The translations under genes were made by a program, and so were the position numbers. A stretch of 64,000 bases of DNA from Nocardia flavorosea NBRC 108225. Its GTDB lineage: Bacteria; Actinomycetota; Actinomycetes; Mycobacteriales; Mycobacteriaceae. The notes under the pieces are model-generated. The model saw nothing but the letters and a program-made list of their open reading frames with translations, had not been told where the DNA came from and ran no database searches. The first letter of the stretch is position 1, and every line of letters starts with the position of its first letter. This document shows positions 33,264 to 42,216 of the stretch, piece after piece. The DNA lies in NCBI RefSeq assembly GCF_001613385.1, contig NZ_BDCG01000021.1:124001-188000 (forward strand). Direction: 5' to 3'.

Positions 33264-35261
33264 CTAGATCAGCTTTGCATCGATCAGCAGGTCCCAGATC
33301 TCGCCCTGGCCGACGATATCGACACCGAGTTTCTCCGCCTTCGCCAATTTGCTGTCGCCGACTCCGGCACCGGTGATGAGCAGGTCGGTATTGGCCGATA
33401 CCGACGAGGCGGCTGTCGCGCCGGCCTTCTCGCACAGGCGCTGGAACGTCGGCCGGGCCACCTTCTCCCCGGAGCGCGGATCGCTGAGGGCGCCGGTGAT
33501 CACCACCGTTTTGCCGGCCAAGGGAGCGCCGGCCTCGACTACCGGCGGAAGATCCTCGTCGCGTACATCGAGGAAGACGCCGGCCTGCCGCAGGCGTTCG
33601 AGTTCCGGCCGCAGGCGGGTGAGATGCTCGACCAGCGACGCGGCAACCTTCGGGCCGATATCGTCCACCGCCACGAGACGCTCCTCGCCCGCGTCTGCGA
33701 CCTCCTCCAACGAGCGGAAGCCCGCCCGGGCCAGGCGAGCCGCGGTGCCGTCCGAGGCCATCGGGATCGCCAGTCCGATCAGCGCGCGGCGCAACCCGAC
33801 CGCCCGGCTCGCGTCGACCGAATCGATCATGCGCGCGGCCGAGACCTCGCCGATACGGTCGAATTCGAGCAACCGTTCCTTGGTGAGCGCGTAGAAGTCC
33901 GACGGACGCTCCAGGATGCCGGCCTCGGCGAGACGCTCGATCCACACCTGCCCGAACGCATCGATATCGGCTGCCGCACGCGACGCCCAGTGGATCAGCC
34001 TGCGCACGGTCTGCGCGGGACACGAGACGTTGGTGCAGAACAGTTCCCGGCTGTTGCCCTGTTCGATCACCGCCTGCCCGCAGGACGGGCAGGCGGTCGG
34101 TGGCACGATCTCGCGCTCTTCGCCCGTGCGTTTCGCGGCGTCGAGTACCCCTGCCACGAACGGGATCACATCGCCCGCCCGGCGCACCAGCACGGTGTCG
34201 CCGACCTTGATATCGCGGGCGCGGATCACCTCCTGGTTGGCCAGCGTCGCTTTCGTGACGGTGGTGCCACCGACGAAGACCGGTTCCAGCCAGGCCACCG
34301 GGACGATCTTGCCTGTTTTGCCGACATCCCAGACCACCTCGTCGAGCAGTGTGGTCTTCTCCTCGGCGGCGAACTTGAACGCCAGCGCACCGCGCGGGCT
34401 GGCGGATCGGGTCCCGGCGGCGGCGTAGGCGCCGCGGTCGGCCAGTCGCAGCACTGCGCCGTCGATATCGTAGTCCAGGTCGTTGCGGCCCTGTTCGATC
34501 GCGGTGATCGCCGCCTGGGCCTGTTCCGTGCCCACGCAGACCCGCATCTGCGCGCCCGCGATCCCCAGCGCCCGCAGGCCCTGTTCCAGATCGTCGGCGG
34601 CGCCGCCGGCGGGAGCGTCGAGGTCGAAACCGAAGAATTGCAGGCGGCGCTCGGCGACGGTGGCCGGATCCTTGGCCCGCAGCGTTCCCGCCGCGGCATT
34701 ACGAGGGTTGATCAGCGGTTTGTCCGGGTGGCCGGTGTTGTAGGCGAGGAACGTCGAGCGCAGCATCACCGCCTCGCCGCGCACCTCCACCCGCCCCGGG
34801 ACGTCGATCCGTGCCGGGACGCCGTCGACGAGCGCGCGCACCAGCACGGTGACGTCGTCGCCGGTGGTGCCGTCGCCCCTGGTCACGGCACGTAGGAGCG
34901 GGCCGTCCTCGTAGATCAGGGCCAGCGACAAGCCGTCGAGTTTCGGCATCACCACGACCGCCCGGCCGGGGAAGCGATCGAAGAATGCCGCGACCTGATC
35001 CGGTGTGGTCGCCTTCTCGAGCGAAAGCATCGGACGCGAATGCCGGACCGGGGCGTGCAGCACCGCGGGTGCGCCGACCTGTTCCAGCGGGTTCGGGTCG
35101 GGTGCGAGCTCGGGGTGTGTTTCGATCAGGCCGCGCAGCTCGTCCTCGATCGTGTCGTATTCGGCGTCCGCGACCAGCGGTGAGCCCTGGTAGTAGGCAT
35201 CGCGTAAGGCCACGATGCGGTCGGCGAGCTCTTGGATACGTTCCCCTGTTTCCACAGGCAC
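33264..35261 (-). CDS. ligA: NAD-dependent DNA ligase, divergent copy
   Basis: 665 residues from a GTG at 35261 (a second GTG at 35255 is equally possible). Domains in order: Ia region DAYYQGSPLVADAEYDTI, adenylation domain with the nucleophile Lys107 in MPKLDGLSL, OB fold, zinc finger CPSCGQ...CTNVSCPAQ, helix-hairpin-helix repeats, and a C-terminal BRCT domain (GKTVVITGALSDPRSGEK). It seals nicks using NAD+. The Ia and BRCT sequences differ from the usual actinobacterial LigA as I remember it, and the neighbours are not replication genes, so this is probably an accessory second ligase. A proper test requires the whole genome. Confidence 0.88.
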   Translation of the reverse strand: MPVETGERIQELADRIVALRDAYYQGSPLVADAEYDTIEDELRGLIETHPELAPDPNPLEQVGAPAVLHAPVRHSRPMLSLEKATTPDQVAAFFDRFPGRAVVVMPKLDGLSLALIYEDGPLLRAVTRGDGTTGDDVTVLVRALVDGVPARIDVPGRVEVRGEAVMLRSTFLAYNTGHPDKPLINPRNAAAGTLRAKDPATVAERRLQFFGFDLDAPAGGAADDLEQGLRALGIAGAQMRVCVGTEQAQAAITAIEQGRNDLDYDIDGAVLRLADRGAYAAAGTRSASPRGALAFKFAAEEKTTLLDEVVWDVGKTGKIVPVAWLEPVFVGGTTVTKATLANQEVIRARDIKVGDTVLVRRAGDVIPFVAGVLDAAKRTGEEREIVPPTACPSCGQAVIEQGNSRELFCTNVSCPAQTVRRLIHWASRAAADIDAFGQVWIERLAEAGILERPSDFYALTKERLLEFDRIGEVSAARMIDSVDASRAVGLRRALIGLAIPMASDGTAARLARAGFRSLEEVADAGEERLVAVDDIGPKVAASLVEHLTRLRPELERLRQAGVFLDVRDEDLPPVVEAGAPLAGKTVVITGALSDPRSGEKVARPTFQRLCEKAGATAASSVSANTDLLITGAGVGDSKLAKAEKLGVDIVGQGEIWDLLIDAKLI

Positions 35262-35600
35262 CGACGCTACCGAGGACCACCGACATCCGGCGCGGCGACA
35301 CCACCCGCGACCGGGGCCGGAGAGCGGCCGAGCAGTTGCGTCACCCGACCGGCGGGTGCGCTTCCTGTGGTCGCCGACCGGGACACGACCTCGCCTCGGG
35401 TGCGATCTTTCGCCGTGGGGCGGAGTGTGAGGATATCCGCCTCGCCGTTCCACCGGCACCGCCGAGTAGCGCGCCGGTTCCGGATTGCCCGCCGGGCGCT
35501 GCGTAGGATCGAGGCGTTCACGCAGCGCACGCGGCTACGCGTGTCCTCTCGGTTCATTTCGGGAATCGGTCCACCGGAGGCTCGAGTCGAGGTATCGGCA
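35262..35600. other. Gap between ligA and the acyltransferase gene
   Basis: 339 bases. Open frames here are Arg-rich shadows; I see no gene, repeat or recognisable operator. It must contain both divergent promoters. Confidence 0.5.
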
Positions 35601-36569
35601 ATGACAGATCGACGCACTACCGTCCGCCCCCGGTCACGGCGGGGTGCCCGGGTGAACGCGGGAGCTCGCGCCGCGGACCTCGGGTACGCGGCGGCCTGGC
35701 GGCTGGTGCGGGTGCTGCCGCAGCGGTGGGCCGCGGGGCTGTTCCGGATCGGGGCCGATCGAGCGGCGCGCGGTGGCGGCCCGGAACAGTTGCGCCGCAA
35801 CCTGGCCCGCGTACTCGGCACCACCCCGGAGAAAGTACCGGACGACCTCGTTCGGGAGAGCCTGCGTTCCTACGCCAGGTATTGGTGCGAGGCGTTCCGG
35901 CTGCCCTCGATGGACCCGGTGCAGCTGGCCGAGACGATCGAATCCTCGGCAACCGGCGTCGAGTACATACGTGACGCATTCGCTCGTGGCGGTGGCGTGG
36001 TGCTCGCGCTGCCGCACAGCGGGAACTGGGACCTGGCCGGGGTGTGGGTGGTACGGCGGCTGGGCACGCCGACCGTGGTGGCCGAGCGGCTGGCACCGGA
36101 ATCGCTGTTCCAGCGTTTCGTTCGATTCCGCGAGAGTCTGGGGTTCGAGATCATTCCGCTCACCGGTGTGGAGACGCCACCGTTCGAGCAGTTGGCCGCG
36201 CGGCTCCGGGCCGGCCGCATAGTGGGCCTGCTGGGGGAACGCGACCTGTCCGGTGCGGGCGTGCCGGTCGATTTCTTCGGCGAGCCCGCCACCATGCCCG
36301 CAGGCCCGGCCAAGCTGGCCATCGAGACCGGCGCGCCCCTGCTGCCGGTGCACTGCTGGTTCACCCCCGATGGCTGGGGATTCGAGATCGGCGCTCCCAT
36401 CGACACCACCGGTGGTGTCGCCCCGGCGACGCAGCGGCTGGCCGACAGGTTCGCCGCCGGTATCGCGGCGCATCCAGCCGATTGGCATATGCTGCAACGG
36501 GTGTGGACGGCCGACTTCACCGCCGAGCAACTCGCTCGCATCGAGGCCCGCCGCATGCACTCACGCTGA
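35601..36569 (+). CDS. Lysophospholipid-type acyltransferase (PatA-like, mannoside acyltransferase)
   Basis: 322 residues. It has AADLGYAAAWRLVRVLPQRW near the start, then RRNLARVLG, and the catalytic HSGNWD at 139-144 (HxxxxD), followed by GLLGERDLSGAGVPVDFFG and LPVHCWFTPDGWGF. This is the layout of phosphatidylinositol mannoside acyltransferase PatA and lipid A acyltransferases. PatA normally sits between pgsA and pimA; this copy stands alone, so it may be a paralogue acting on another glycolipid. A start at the GTG of VNAGARAADLGY is possible because the first 17 residues are basic and low in complexity. Confidence 0.78.
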   Translation: MTDRRTTVRPRSRRGARVNAGARAADLGYAAAWRLVRVLPQRWAAGLFRIGADRAARGGGPEQLRRNLARVLGTTPEKVPDDLVRESLRSYARYWCEAFRLPSMDPVQLAETIESSATGVEYIRDAFARGGGVVLALPHSGNWDLAGVWVVRRLGTPTVVAERLAPESLFQRFVRFRESLGFEIIPLTGVETPPFEQLAARLRAGRIVGLLGERDLSGAGVPVDFFGEPATMPAGPAKLAIETGAPLLPVHCWFTPDGWGFEIGAPIDTTGGVAPATQRLADRFAAGIAAHPADWHMLQRVWTADFTAEQLARIEARRMHSR

Positions 36570-37167
36570 TCGTCGGTTCCGATTACCGACCGGGCGGCCT
36601 GCGCAGCGGCCGTCAGTTCGGAGGGACCACGCACCGGGCAACCGTGTCGAGATCCGGACAGTAGCCGTCGGTGGTGTCGACCGTGAGTCCGGGCACGGCG
36701 CGATCGACCGATTCGAAATGCTCGACCGAATGATTACCGGAAGTGATCTCCGCGAGGAGTTCTCCGTCGTTGTGTGCCCGCCGGTGCGGGCCCATCTCGG
36801 CCCGGCGGATGTTCGGTCCCGGATCTCCGATGTCGATGCCGGGCAGTGAACGGCCCGGATACCGGCTACCGGAGATAGCGCTACCGGATTCGGCACCCGG
36901 AATCGCCGGTGAAAGGTGGCCTCGGCAACCGCTGTGACACCGGCCGCACCATGACGCCGAGAACGTCGAAGAACGCGGTCGATGCCGGCATGGCAGAGGT
37001 GCTGGGTTCCAGGCCCCGCAGGTAGCGCCGCTCTCCGCCCGGTCCGGTCCGGCCCGGCCTGGTTCGCTCGATGCGGTTCAGCCCGGCTCGCGTGAGTTCG
37101 GCTCGGTGCGGTACGACCGGGGCCGGTCGGCTCGGTACGGCTGAACCGGTCGGTGTAGGGGAGCGTC
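36570..37167. other. Long gap with one weak small open frame
   Basis: 598 bases. On the minus strand 36613-36795 encodes 60 residues (MGPHRRAHNDGELLAEITSG... ending ARCVVPPN) with codon use like real genes here, and the frame stays plausible upstream without a start. It may be the tail of a lost gene or a small protein. The stretch 37021-37160 is rich in short repeats of CGG/GGTCC type and codes for nothing recognisable. Confidence 0.3.
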
Positions 37168-38298
37168 ATGGGTCGGTTAATTCAGTTGACCGGGAGAATC
37201 CGGGCAAACGAGCATGTGGCCATGCGCGTGGGTGTGGTGGGTTTGGGGATGGGTCTGTTTCTGGCTACCTGGTGTCGCCGGCTCGGTATGGAAGTGGTGG
37301 CCGCCTGTGACCGTGACCCCGTCCGGCGGGCCGAAGCACGGGCGCTGCTGCCGGACGCGAGGCTGGTGGACGAATGGCCTGCTCTGCTGGAGGAGCGGCT
37401 CGACGCGGTGGTGCTCGCCAACGATTTCGACGAGCACGCGCCCCTGGCCATCGCGTTTCTCGACGCGGGCGTCCACGTGCTCTCCGAATCCGCGGCATGT
37501 ACGGACGAACAGCAGGCGCGGGCACTGCTCGCGGCGGAGCGACGTTCTGCGGCCACGTATTCGTTCGCCGAGAACTATGTTTTCCATCCGCATATCCAGC
37601 TGGTGCGCACCATCGTGGCCGCAGGGGCAATCGGGCGGGTGAACCTGATCGAGGCGGACTACCTGCACGGGATGGCGCCGGATGCGGTCGCCTCGCTGAT
37701 CGGCGACCCGGCGCATTGGCGTGGCCGGATCGAGCCGACAGCCTATTGCACCCACACGCTCTCGCCCGTGCTCGCGCTCACCGGCGCGCTGCCCACCGAG
37801 GTGGCGGCCTTCGCGATCGACAGTGCCGATCCGCGCGCCGCCGTGGTGATGGTGGTGCGACTCGACGACGGCGGGCTCGCGATCACCCGGCACGGTTTCC
37901 TGCAGGGCGAGCCGGACAGTCATTGGAGCTGGTTCTCGGCGCGCGGGAGCAAGGGGCTCGCCGAATCGGTGCGGGCGCCCGGCGAACGTGCGTGGTCGGT
38001 GCGTGTGCGCAAGGAATCGTGGACCGATCCCGGCGGAAACGTGCGGGACGAGGAGCGCGAACCCGCACCGCTGATCCTTCCCGACGGGACACCAGTGGAG
38101 TCGAAGGCGGAAGGTACGGTGCGGATCCTCGAAGGGTTGCGTGCGTGTGTCGAAGACGGCCGACCGCCCCTCGTTCCCGTACTGCCCGCGGTTGCCGCGT
38201 CACTGGCCGGTGTCGCCGGTGCCCGCTCACTGCGCGAGAATTCGCGCCCGATACCGATGCCGGATCTGGTGGCCGGAGCCGCCGGCCGGGCCCCGTGA
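37168..38298 (+). CDS. Gfo/Idh/MocA-family oxidoreductase
   Basis: 376 residues. The dinucleotide-binding GVVGLGMGLFLATWC is followed by VVAACDRDPVRRAEA and VLANDFDEHAPLAIAFLDAG. The EKP motif expected in active sugar dehydrogenases is replaced by SES in VLSESAACT, so the catalytic Lys is missing and the reaction is uncertain. FAENYVFHPHIQLVRTIV and RVNLIEADYLHG follow the usual C-terminal domain. Start 37168 has a good ribosome site (AGGGGAG); an internal ATG at 37222 is the alternative. It stands alone. Confidence 0.78.
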   Translation: MGRLIQLTGRIRANEHVAMRVGVVGLGMGLFLATWCRRLGMEVVAACDRDPVRRAEARALLPDARLVDEWPALLEERLDAVVLANDFDEHAPLAIAFLDAGVHVLSESAACTDEQQARALLAAERRSAATYSFAENYVFHPHIQLVRTIVAAGAIGRVNLIEADYLHGMAPDAVASLIGDPAHWRGRIEPTAYCTHTLSPVLALTGALPTEVAAFAIDSADPRAAVVMVVRLDDGGLAITRHGFLQGEPDSHWSWFSARGSKGLAESVRAPGERAWSVRVRKESWTDPGGNVRDEEREPAPLILPDGTPVESKAEGTVRILEGLRACVEDGRPPLVPVLPAVAASLAGVAGARSLRENSRPIPMPDLVAGAAGRAP

Positions 38299-38404
38299 CA
38301 GCGTCTGCCCGGGATCAGTCGTCGGACCGCCGGTGCCGCGGGCGCGGCGCTGGTACCGGTGCAGTTCGAGGGCCTCGACTTCGCTGCACACTCGACTCCA
38401 GGGC

Positions 38405-40213
38405 TCAGCGGGCTCGGGTGCGGGCCAGGTTCCAGCTGTTCCAGGTGTCGTCGTCGAGTCGGTCGTCGAGCCGGTTGAGCAGATCGTTGCGCATCGGGGC
38501 GGGCAGGCGGTCGAGAGCGGGGACGATATCGACCGACAGGCCGGCCAGGTAGTCGACGTCGAGATCTTCGCCGCGCTCCCAGCGGTCGATGTTCTCGCCG
38601 GCGACCAGGCCCTCGGGATTCAGTGCGGCCAGTGCCAGTAGTGCGGCCGTCCCCGTCGCGATCGCAGTGCGCGGCAGCCACGCCGTTTCCAGACGCAGGA
38701 CGGCAATGATCACCAGCACGTAGACGATCCCCAGCCAGAGTTCGCAGGTGCCGACCAGCAACCGCAGCACAGTGAATCCGTACGCCTGCTGGTAGGTCCA
38801 CATGCGTCCGAGCGCGGAGGCGATCATCACGAGCGTGAGCCCGCTGATCGCGCACAAGAGGCCGCGCAACCACAGCCGGTCGACGGCGGTGTCGCGGGCG
38901 GCCCGGTGCAGGACGGGCAGGATGACGGCGAGTGTGAGCACCGTGACCGCGGAGAGCTGCCAGAAACCACTCCGGGCATACTCGGCGTAGGTGAGGCCCG
39001 CGGTGCGCTGCACATAGTCGTCGCCACCGAACAGGGCCACCAGTTGCGCCCCGAGGAACACCGCGAACACCGCTGTCAGGGCGCCGACAGGTAGACCCCA
39101 TTCCAGCCGTGCCAGCGTACGTTTCGCGGAATGCGGTTGCCCGTCGGCCGGGAGCGGGGGCCCGGCGAGCAGGTACAGGGCGCCCAGCGTTCCGATACCC
39201 GCCAATACGAACACCGCGATCCAGCGGCTCAGGGTGTCGCCGTCCAACCGCGGCATCAGACCGTCGACCAGTGCGGCGAACGTGGCGTCGGCGCTGGACA
39301 GCAGCGGTATGAACACCGCCAGCAACGCGACTGTGACCGCGGCGGACACACCGAGCCGGCGATTACGGGCACCGGCACCATGGGGGCGCGCGCCCAGCGC
39401 ATTGTACACCCAGGCAACCGCACCGACCGACGCCAGCGGAACAGCCAAGGCATCCCGGAACATTCCGCGTTCCGAACGCCTGCCCACCACAGCCAGCGAT
39501 CCGGCCACTGCCGCGGCCACCACGCACAGCACGAACAACCATCCCGCGGCCCGGAAAGTACCGACCGCCAGCAACGCCAGTGCCGTGATCGCCCACCACA
39601 GGCGCTCCCGGTTCCGATCCTGTCCGTGCTCCGCTCCCGCGGCACGACGTGCCCGGCGATGGACCACACCGACCGCGGCCGCCGCCGCGGAACCCGCGAG
39701 CAACCAGCCGATTCCGGGCCGGTCCAGCGGAACGGCCGCCGCCGCGACCGAACCCGCGATACCCGCCGCGGGCAGAACACCCGGCGGGTAAGCGATCAAA
39801 TGCCGGCGTGATGCGACGGCCGGCGGTCTCGGGTACTCCGGTGGAACCGGGGCGGGCGCCCCCGCCGCCGAATCCGCGGACCCGGTCGACCCTGCCGACC
39901 TCAGCGTGTTACCCGCTGCTGCCGCCACGGCCGATTCCGTGCCCGCGGTCGATGCTGTCGAGTCGGCGGGCTTCACCGGTTCTCCCGTTGCCAGGAGTTC
40001 GGGCGGTTTCGCCGGGCCGGTTGTCGCCGAGGGCTCGGTTGGTGTTGCCGGCTCGGTTGTCCCCGTCGAACCGGTGCTCCTGGCCGTCTCCGCGGTTCCC
40101 GGTATCGCTGAGTGCGCGGTCGCCGCTGCGTGTTCGGACCCGGCCGGGTCCGTGGGCGTTACCGGCGGCGTCCGTTCCGGGCTGTCGTCGTTCGGTGTGG
40201 CTCTCTTGGACAT
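38405..40213 (-). CDS. DUF4173/DUF4153 multi-span membrane protein
   Basis: 602 residues. The first 130 are a Thr/Pro/Ala/Ser-rich low-complexity segment (TGSTGTTEPATPTEPSATTG). Then come about ten to twelve hydrophobic helices with the family motif LTYAEYARSGFWQLSAVT, and a C-terminal soluble region YLAGLSVDIVPALDRLP. Function unknown for the family. It begins 70 bases after the stop of a sensor kinase gene on the same strand, so it is probably controlled together with the two-component system, perhaps as a co-sensor. Confidence 0.75.
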   Translation of the reverse strand: MSKRATPNDDSPERTPPVTPTDPAGSEHAAATAHSAIPGTAETARSTGSTGTTEPATPTEPSATTGPAKPPELLATGEPVKPADSTASTAGTESAVAAAAGNTLRSAGSTGSADSAAGAPAPVPPEYPRPPAVASRRHLIAYPPGVLPAAGIAGSVAAAAVPLDRPGIGWLLAGSAAAAAVGVVHRRARRAAGAEHGQDRNRERLWWAITALALLAVGTFRAAGWLFVLCVVAAAVAGSLAVVGRRSERGMFRDALAVPLASVGAVAWVYNALGARPHGAGARNRRLGVSAAVTVALLAVFIPLLSSADATFAALVDGLMPRLDGDTLSRWIAVFVLAGIGTLGALYLLAGPPLPADGQPHSAKRTLARLEWGLPVGALTAVFAVFLGAQLVALFGGDDYVQRTAGLTYAEYARSGFWQLSAVTVLTLAVILPVLHRAARDTAVDRLWLRGLLCAISGLTLVMIASALGRMWTYQQAYGFTVLRLLVGTCELWLGIVYVLVIIAVLRLETAWLPRTAIATGTAALLALAALNPEGLVAGENIDRWERGEDLDVDYLAGLSVDIVPALDRLPAPMRNDLLNRLDDRLDDDTWNSWNLARTRAR

Positions 40214-40283
40214 AGGCGTTCTCCTGGGGGTGCGCGGTATCGACCCGGGGCCGATCGGCGGCCGGGCTGTGCAGATGGATGGG

Positions 40284-41366
40284 TCAGTGGTCGGGCAGTT
40301 CCGTGGCCGGGAGGATCACGCGGATCCGGGAGCCGGGGTCGGTGACGGCGATGGAGCCGCGGTGCAGGTCGATCACCCACCGTGCGATGGCGAGTCCGAG
40401 ACCGGTACCGCCGCCGTCGGTGCGGCCACCGCGGGTGAATCGATCGAAGATGTGCTCGCGCTGGGCGGGCGGTATACCGGGACCGTCGTCTTCGACATCG
40501 ATGACGAGGTCACTGCCCACGGTGTGGGCGTGCAGCCGGACCTCACCGCCGGCCGGACCGTGCCGGGCGGCGTTGTCCAGGAGGTTCAGCAGAACCTGGT
40601 GCAGGCGGGCGCGGTCGGCGTACACGGTCGCGGTCGCCGGTTCGATCTCGCTGCGGAAGCGGATTCCGCGGCCCGATGCCGCCGTCATGACCTCCGCCTC
40701 GGCGACCACTTCCGCGAAAAGCGGTGTGATGGCGTATACGCCGCGGGCGAGTGGGACGGCACCGGCTTCGATACTCGACAGGTCGAGCAGTTCGGAGACC
40801 AGCCGCCCGAGCCGTTCGGTTTGGGCGAGAGCTGTTTCGAGTGTTTTCGGATCGGGTTGCGATACCCCGTCCACGAGGTTCTCCAGGACCGCGCTGAGCG
40901 CGGTGATCGGGGTACGCAATTCATGCGAGACATTCGCGATGAGTTCGCGGCGCTGCTGGTCGGCGGCGGCCAGATCATCGGCCATCCGATTGAACGCCGC
41001 GGCCAGCTGGCCCACTTCGTCCCGGGAAGAGGCGCGCACCCGGCTCGTGTAGTCGCCGCGCGCCATCCGTTGCGCGGCCGCGGTCATCTCCCGCAGCGGC
41101 GTGGTGATGCCGTGCGCCAGGAACTGGGAGGACACCAGCGCGATCACCATGGCCGCCAGTGTGGTCATCGGTGGCAGCCAGCCGATCTGCAGGCGGAAGT
41201 AGCCGAAGGCGAGTCCGCCGGCGAAGGTCATCAGGACGGCCAGTTTGAGTTTGATCGAGCGGATCCGGTCCAGCGGCCGCGGCAGTACCGCCGCCACCCG
41301 GTTCGATACCCGCCGCACTCGGCCCAGGACTGCGCCCACGGATTCGGTGGCGGTGGGCCCGCTCAT
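40284..41366 (-). CDS. Sensor histidine kinase
   Basis: 360 residues from the ATG at 41366 (ATGA overlap with the response regulator). Two membrane spans (about 39-58 and 67-84) enclose almost no extracellular loop. A HAMP domain follows (TPLREMTAAAQRMARGDYTSRV), then the DHp helix with His148 in ANVSHELRTP and the ATPase boxes LLNLLDNAARHG (N), DDGPGIPP (G1) and GGTGLGLAIAR (G2). The tiny sensing loop suggests it senses the membrane itself or a partner such as the DUF4173 protein downstream. Confidence 0.9.
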   Translation of the reverse strand: MSGPTATESVGAVLGRVRRVSNRVAAVLPRPLDRIRSIKLKLAVLMTFAGGLAFGYFRLQIGWLPPMTTLAAMVIALVSSQFLAHGITTPLREMTAAAQRMARGDYTSRVRASSRDEVGQLAAAFNRMADDLAAADQQRRELIANVSHELRTPITALSAVLENLVDGVSQPDPKTLETALAQTERLGRLVSELLDLSSIEAGAVPLARGVYAITPLFAEVVAEAEVMTAASGRGIRFRSEIEPATATVYADRARLHQVLLNLLDNAARHGPAGGEVRLHAHTVGSDLVIDVEDDGPGIPPAQREHIFDRFTRGGRTDGGGTGLGLAIARWVIDLHRGSIAVTDPGSRIRVILPATELPDH

Positions 41367-42064
41367 CTGGTCTCCAGGGCGTAGCCGATTCCGTGGACGG
41401 TACGGATCAGGTCGGCGCCGAGTTTGCGCCGCAACGCCTTGATATGACTGTCTACCGCGCGGGTGCCCGCGGCGTCGGCCCAGTCCCACACCTCCTCGAG
41501 GAGCCGCTCGCGGGCCAGGACCGCGCGGGGACGCTGCGCCAGCCGGGCCAGCAGATCGAATTCCAGCGGTGTCAGCTGCGCTTCGACCCCGTCGCGCCAG
41601 ACCCGCCGCTGATCGGCGTCGATCCGCAGATCGCCGACCACGGTGATCGCGGCGTGCTGCGCTCCGGCGCGGTCGACCCGCCGCAGCAGGGCATGTACCC
41701 GGGCGGTGAGGACCCGCAGGGAGAACGGTTTGGTGAGGTAGTCGTCGGCGCCCACGCCGAGACCGATGAGCTGGTCGGTCTCCTCGGTACGCGCGGTGAG
41801 CATCAGGACCGGCACCGAACGTTGCGCCTGGATCCGCCGGCACACCTCCAGTCCGTCGAAGCCGGGCAGCATGATGTCGAGAACGACGAGATCGGGTTCG
41901 AATGTGCTCGCGGCGGCGGCCGCGGCGGGCCCGTCGTGGGCCAGTTCCACGGTGAACCCTTCGGCCCGCAACCGCGCCGCCACGGATTCCGCGATGGTGA
42001 GCTCGTCGTCTACCACCAGGATCCGCCGCGCCGCCGGTCCCCCTGCCGGTGCCTTGTGTTCCAT
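41363..42064 (-). CDS. OmpR/PhoB-family response regulator
   Basis: 233 residues. The receiver domain has the acidic pair VVDDE (18-22), the phosphoacceptor Asp63 in LVVLDIMLPG and Lys in LTKPF. The C-terminal winged helix has LTPLEFDLLARLAQRPRAVL and VDSHIKALRRKLGADLIRTV. It is the first gene of the operon, overlapping the kinase start by four bases. Targets are not visible in this window. Confidence 0.92.
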   Translation of the reverse strand: MEHKAPAGGPAARRILVVDDELTIAESVAARLRAEGFTVELAHDGPAAAAAASTFEPDLVVLDIMLPGFDGLEVCRRIQAQRSVPVLMLTARTEETDQLIGLGVGADDYLTKPFSLRVLTARVHALLRRVDRAGAQHAAITVVGDLRIDADQRRVWRDGVEAQLTPLEFDLLARLAQRPRAVLARERLLEEVWDWADAAGTRAVDSHIKALRRKLGADLIRTVHGIGYALETR

Positions 42065-42216
42065 GATCGGGGAGCCTAGCCACCCCGTGTGGAGAGAACA
42101 GGCGTCAATTGTGGAGATTCTGTGTGCCCCGCAGATCGATCGCCGGAACCGCCTGCCGTGTCGGTGGTGAAACTTATGATGTCAGTGGTTGATTCGCTGG
42201 GGCGCCGGGGGTTCTC

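Noticed and set aside
33255..34895. A 546-codon plus-strand frame opposite ligA
   Set aside because: It is the complement of a fully motif-supported ligase gene; long antisense frames are expected at this GC content.
37021..37160. Short repeated GGTCC/CGGCC-like units that could suggest a repeat array or CRISPR
   Set aside because: Units are irregular, very short and without constant spacing; no CRISPR-type repeat-spacer pattern and no cas genes nearby.
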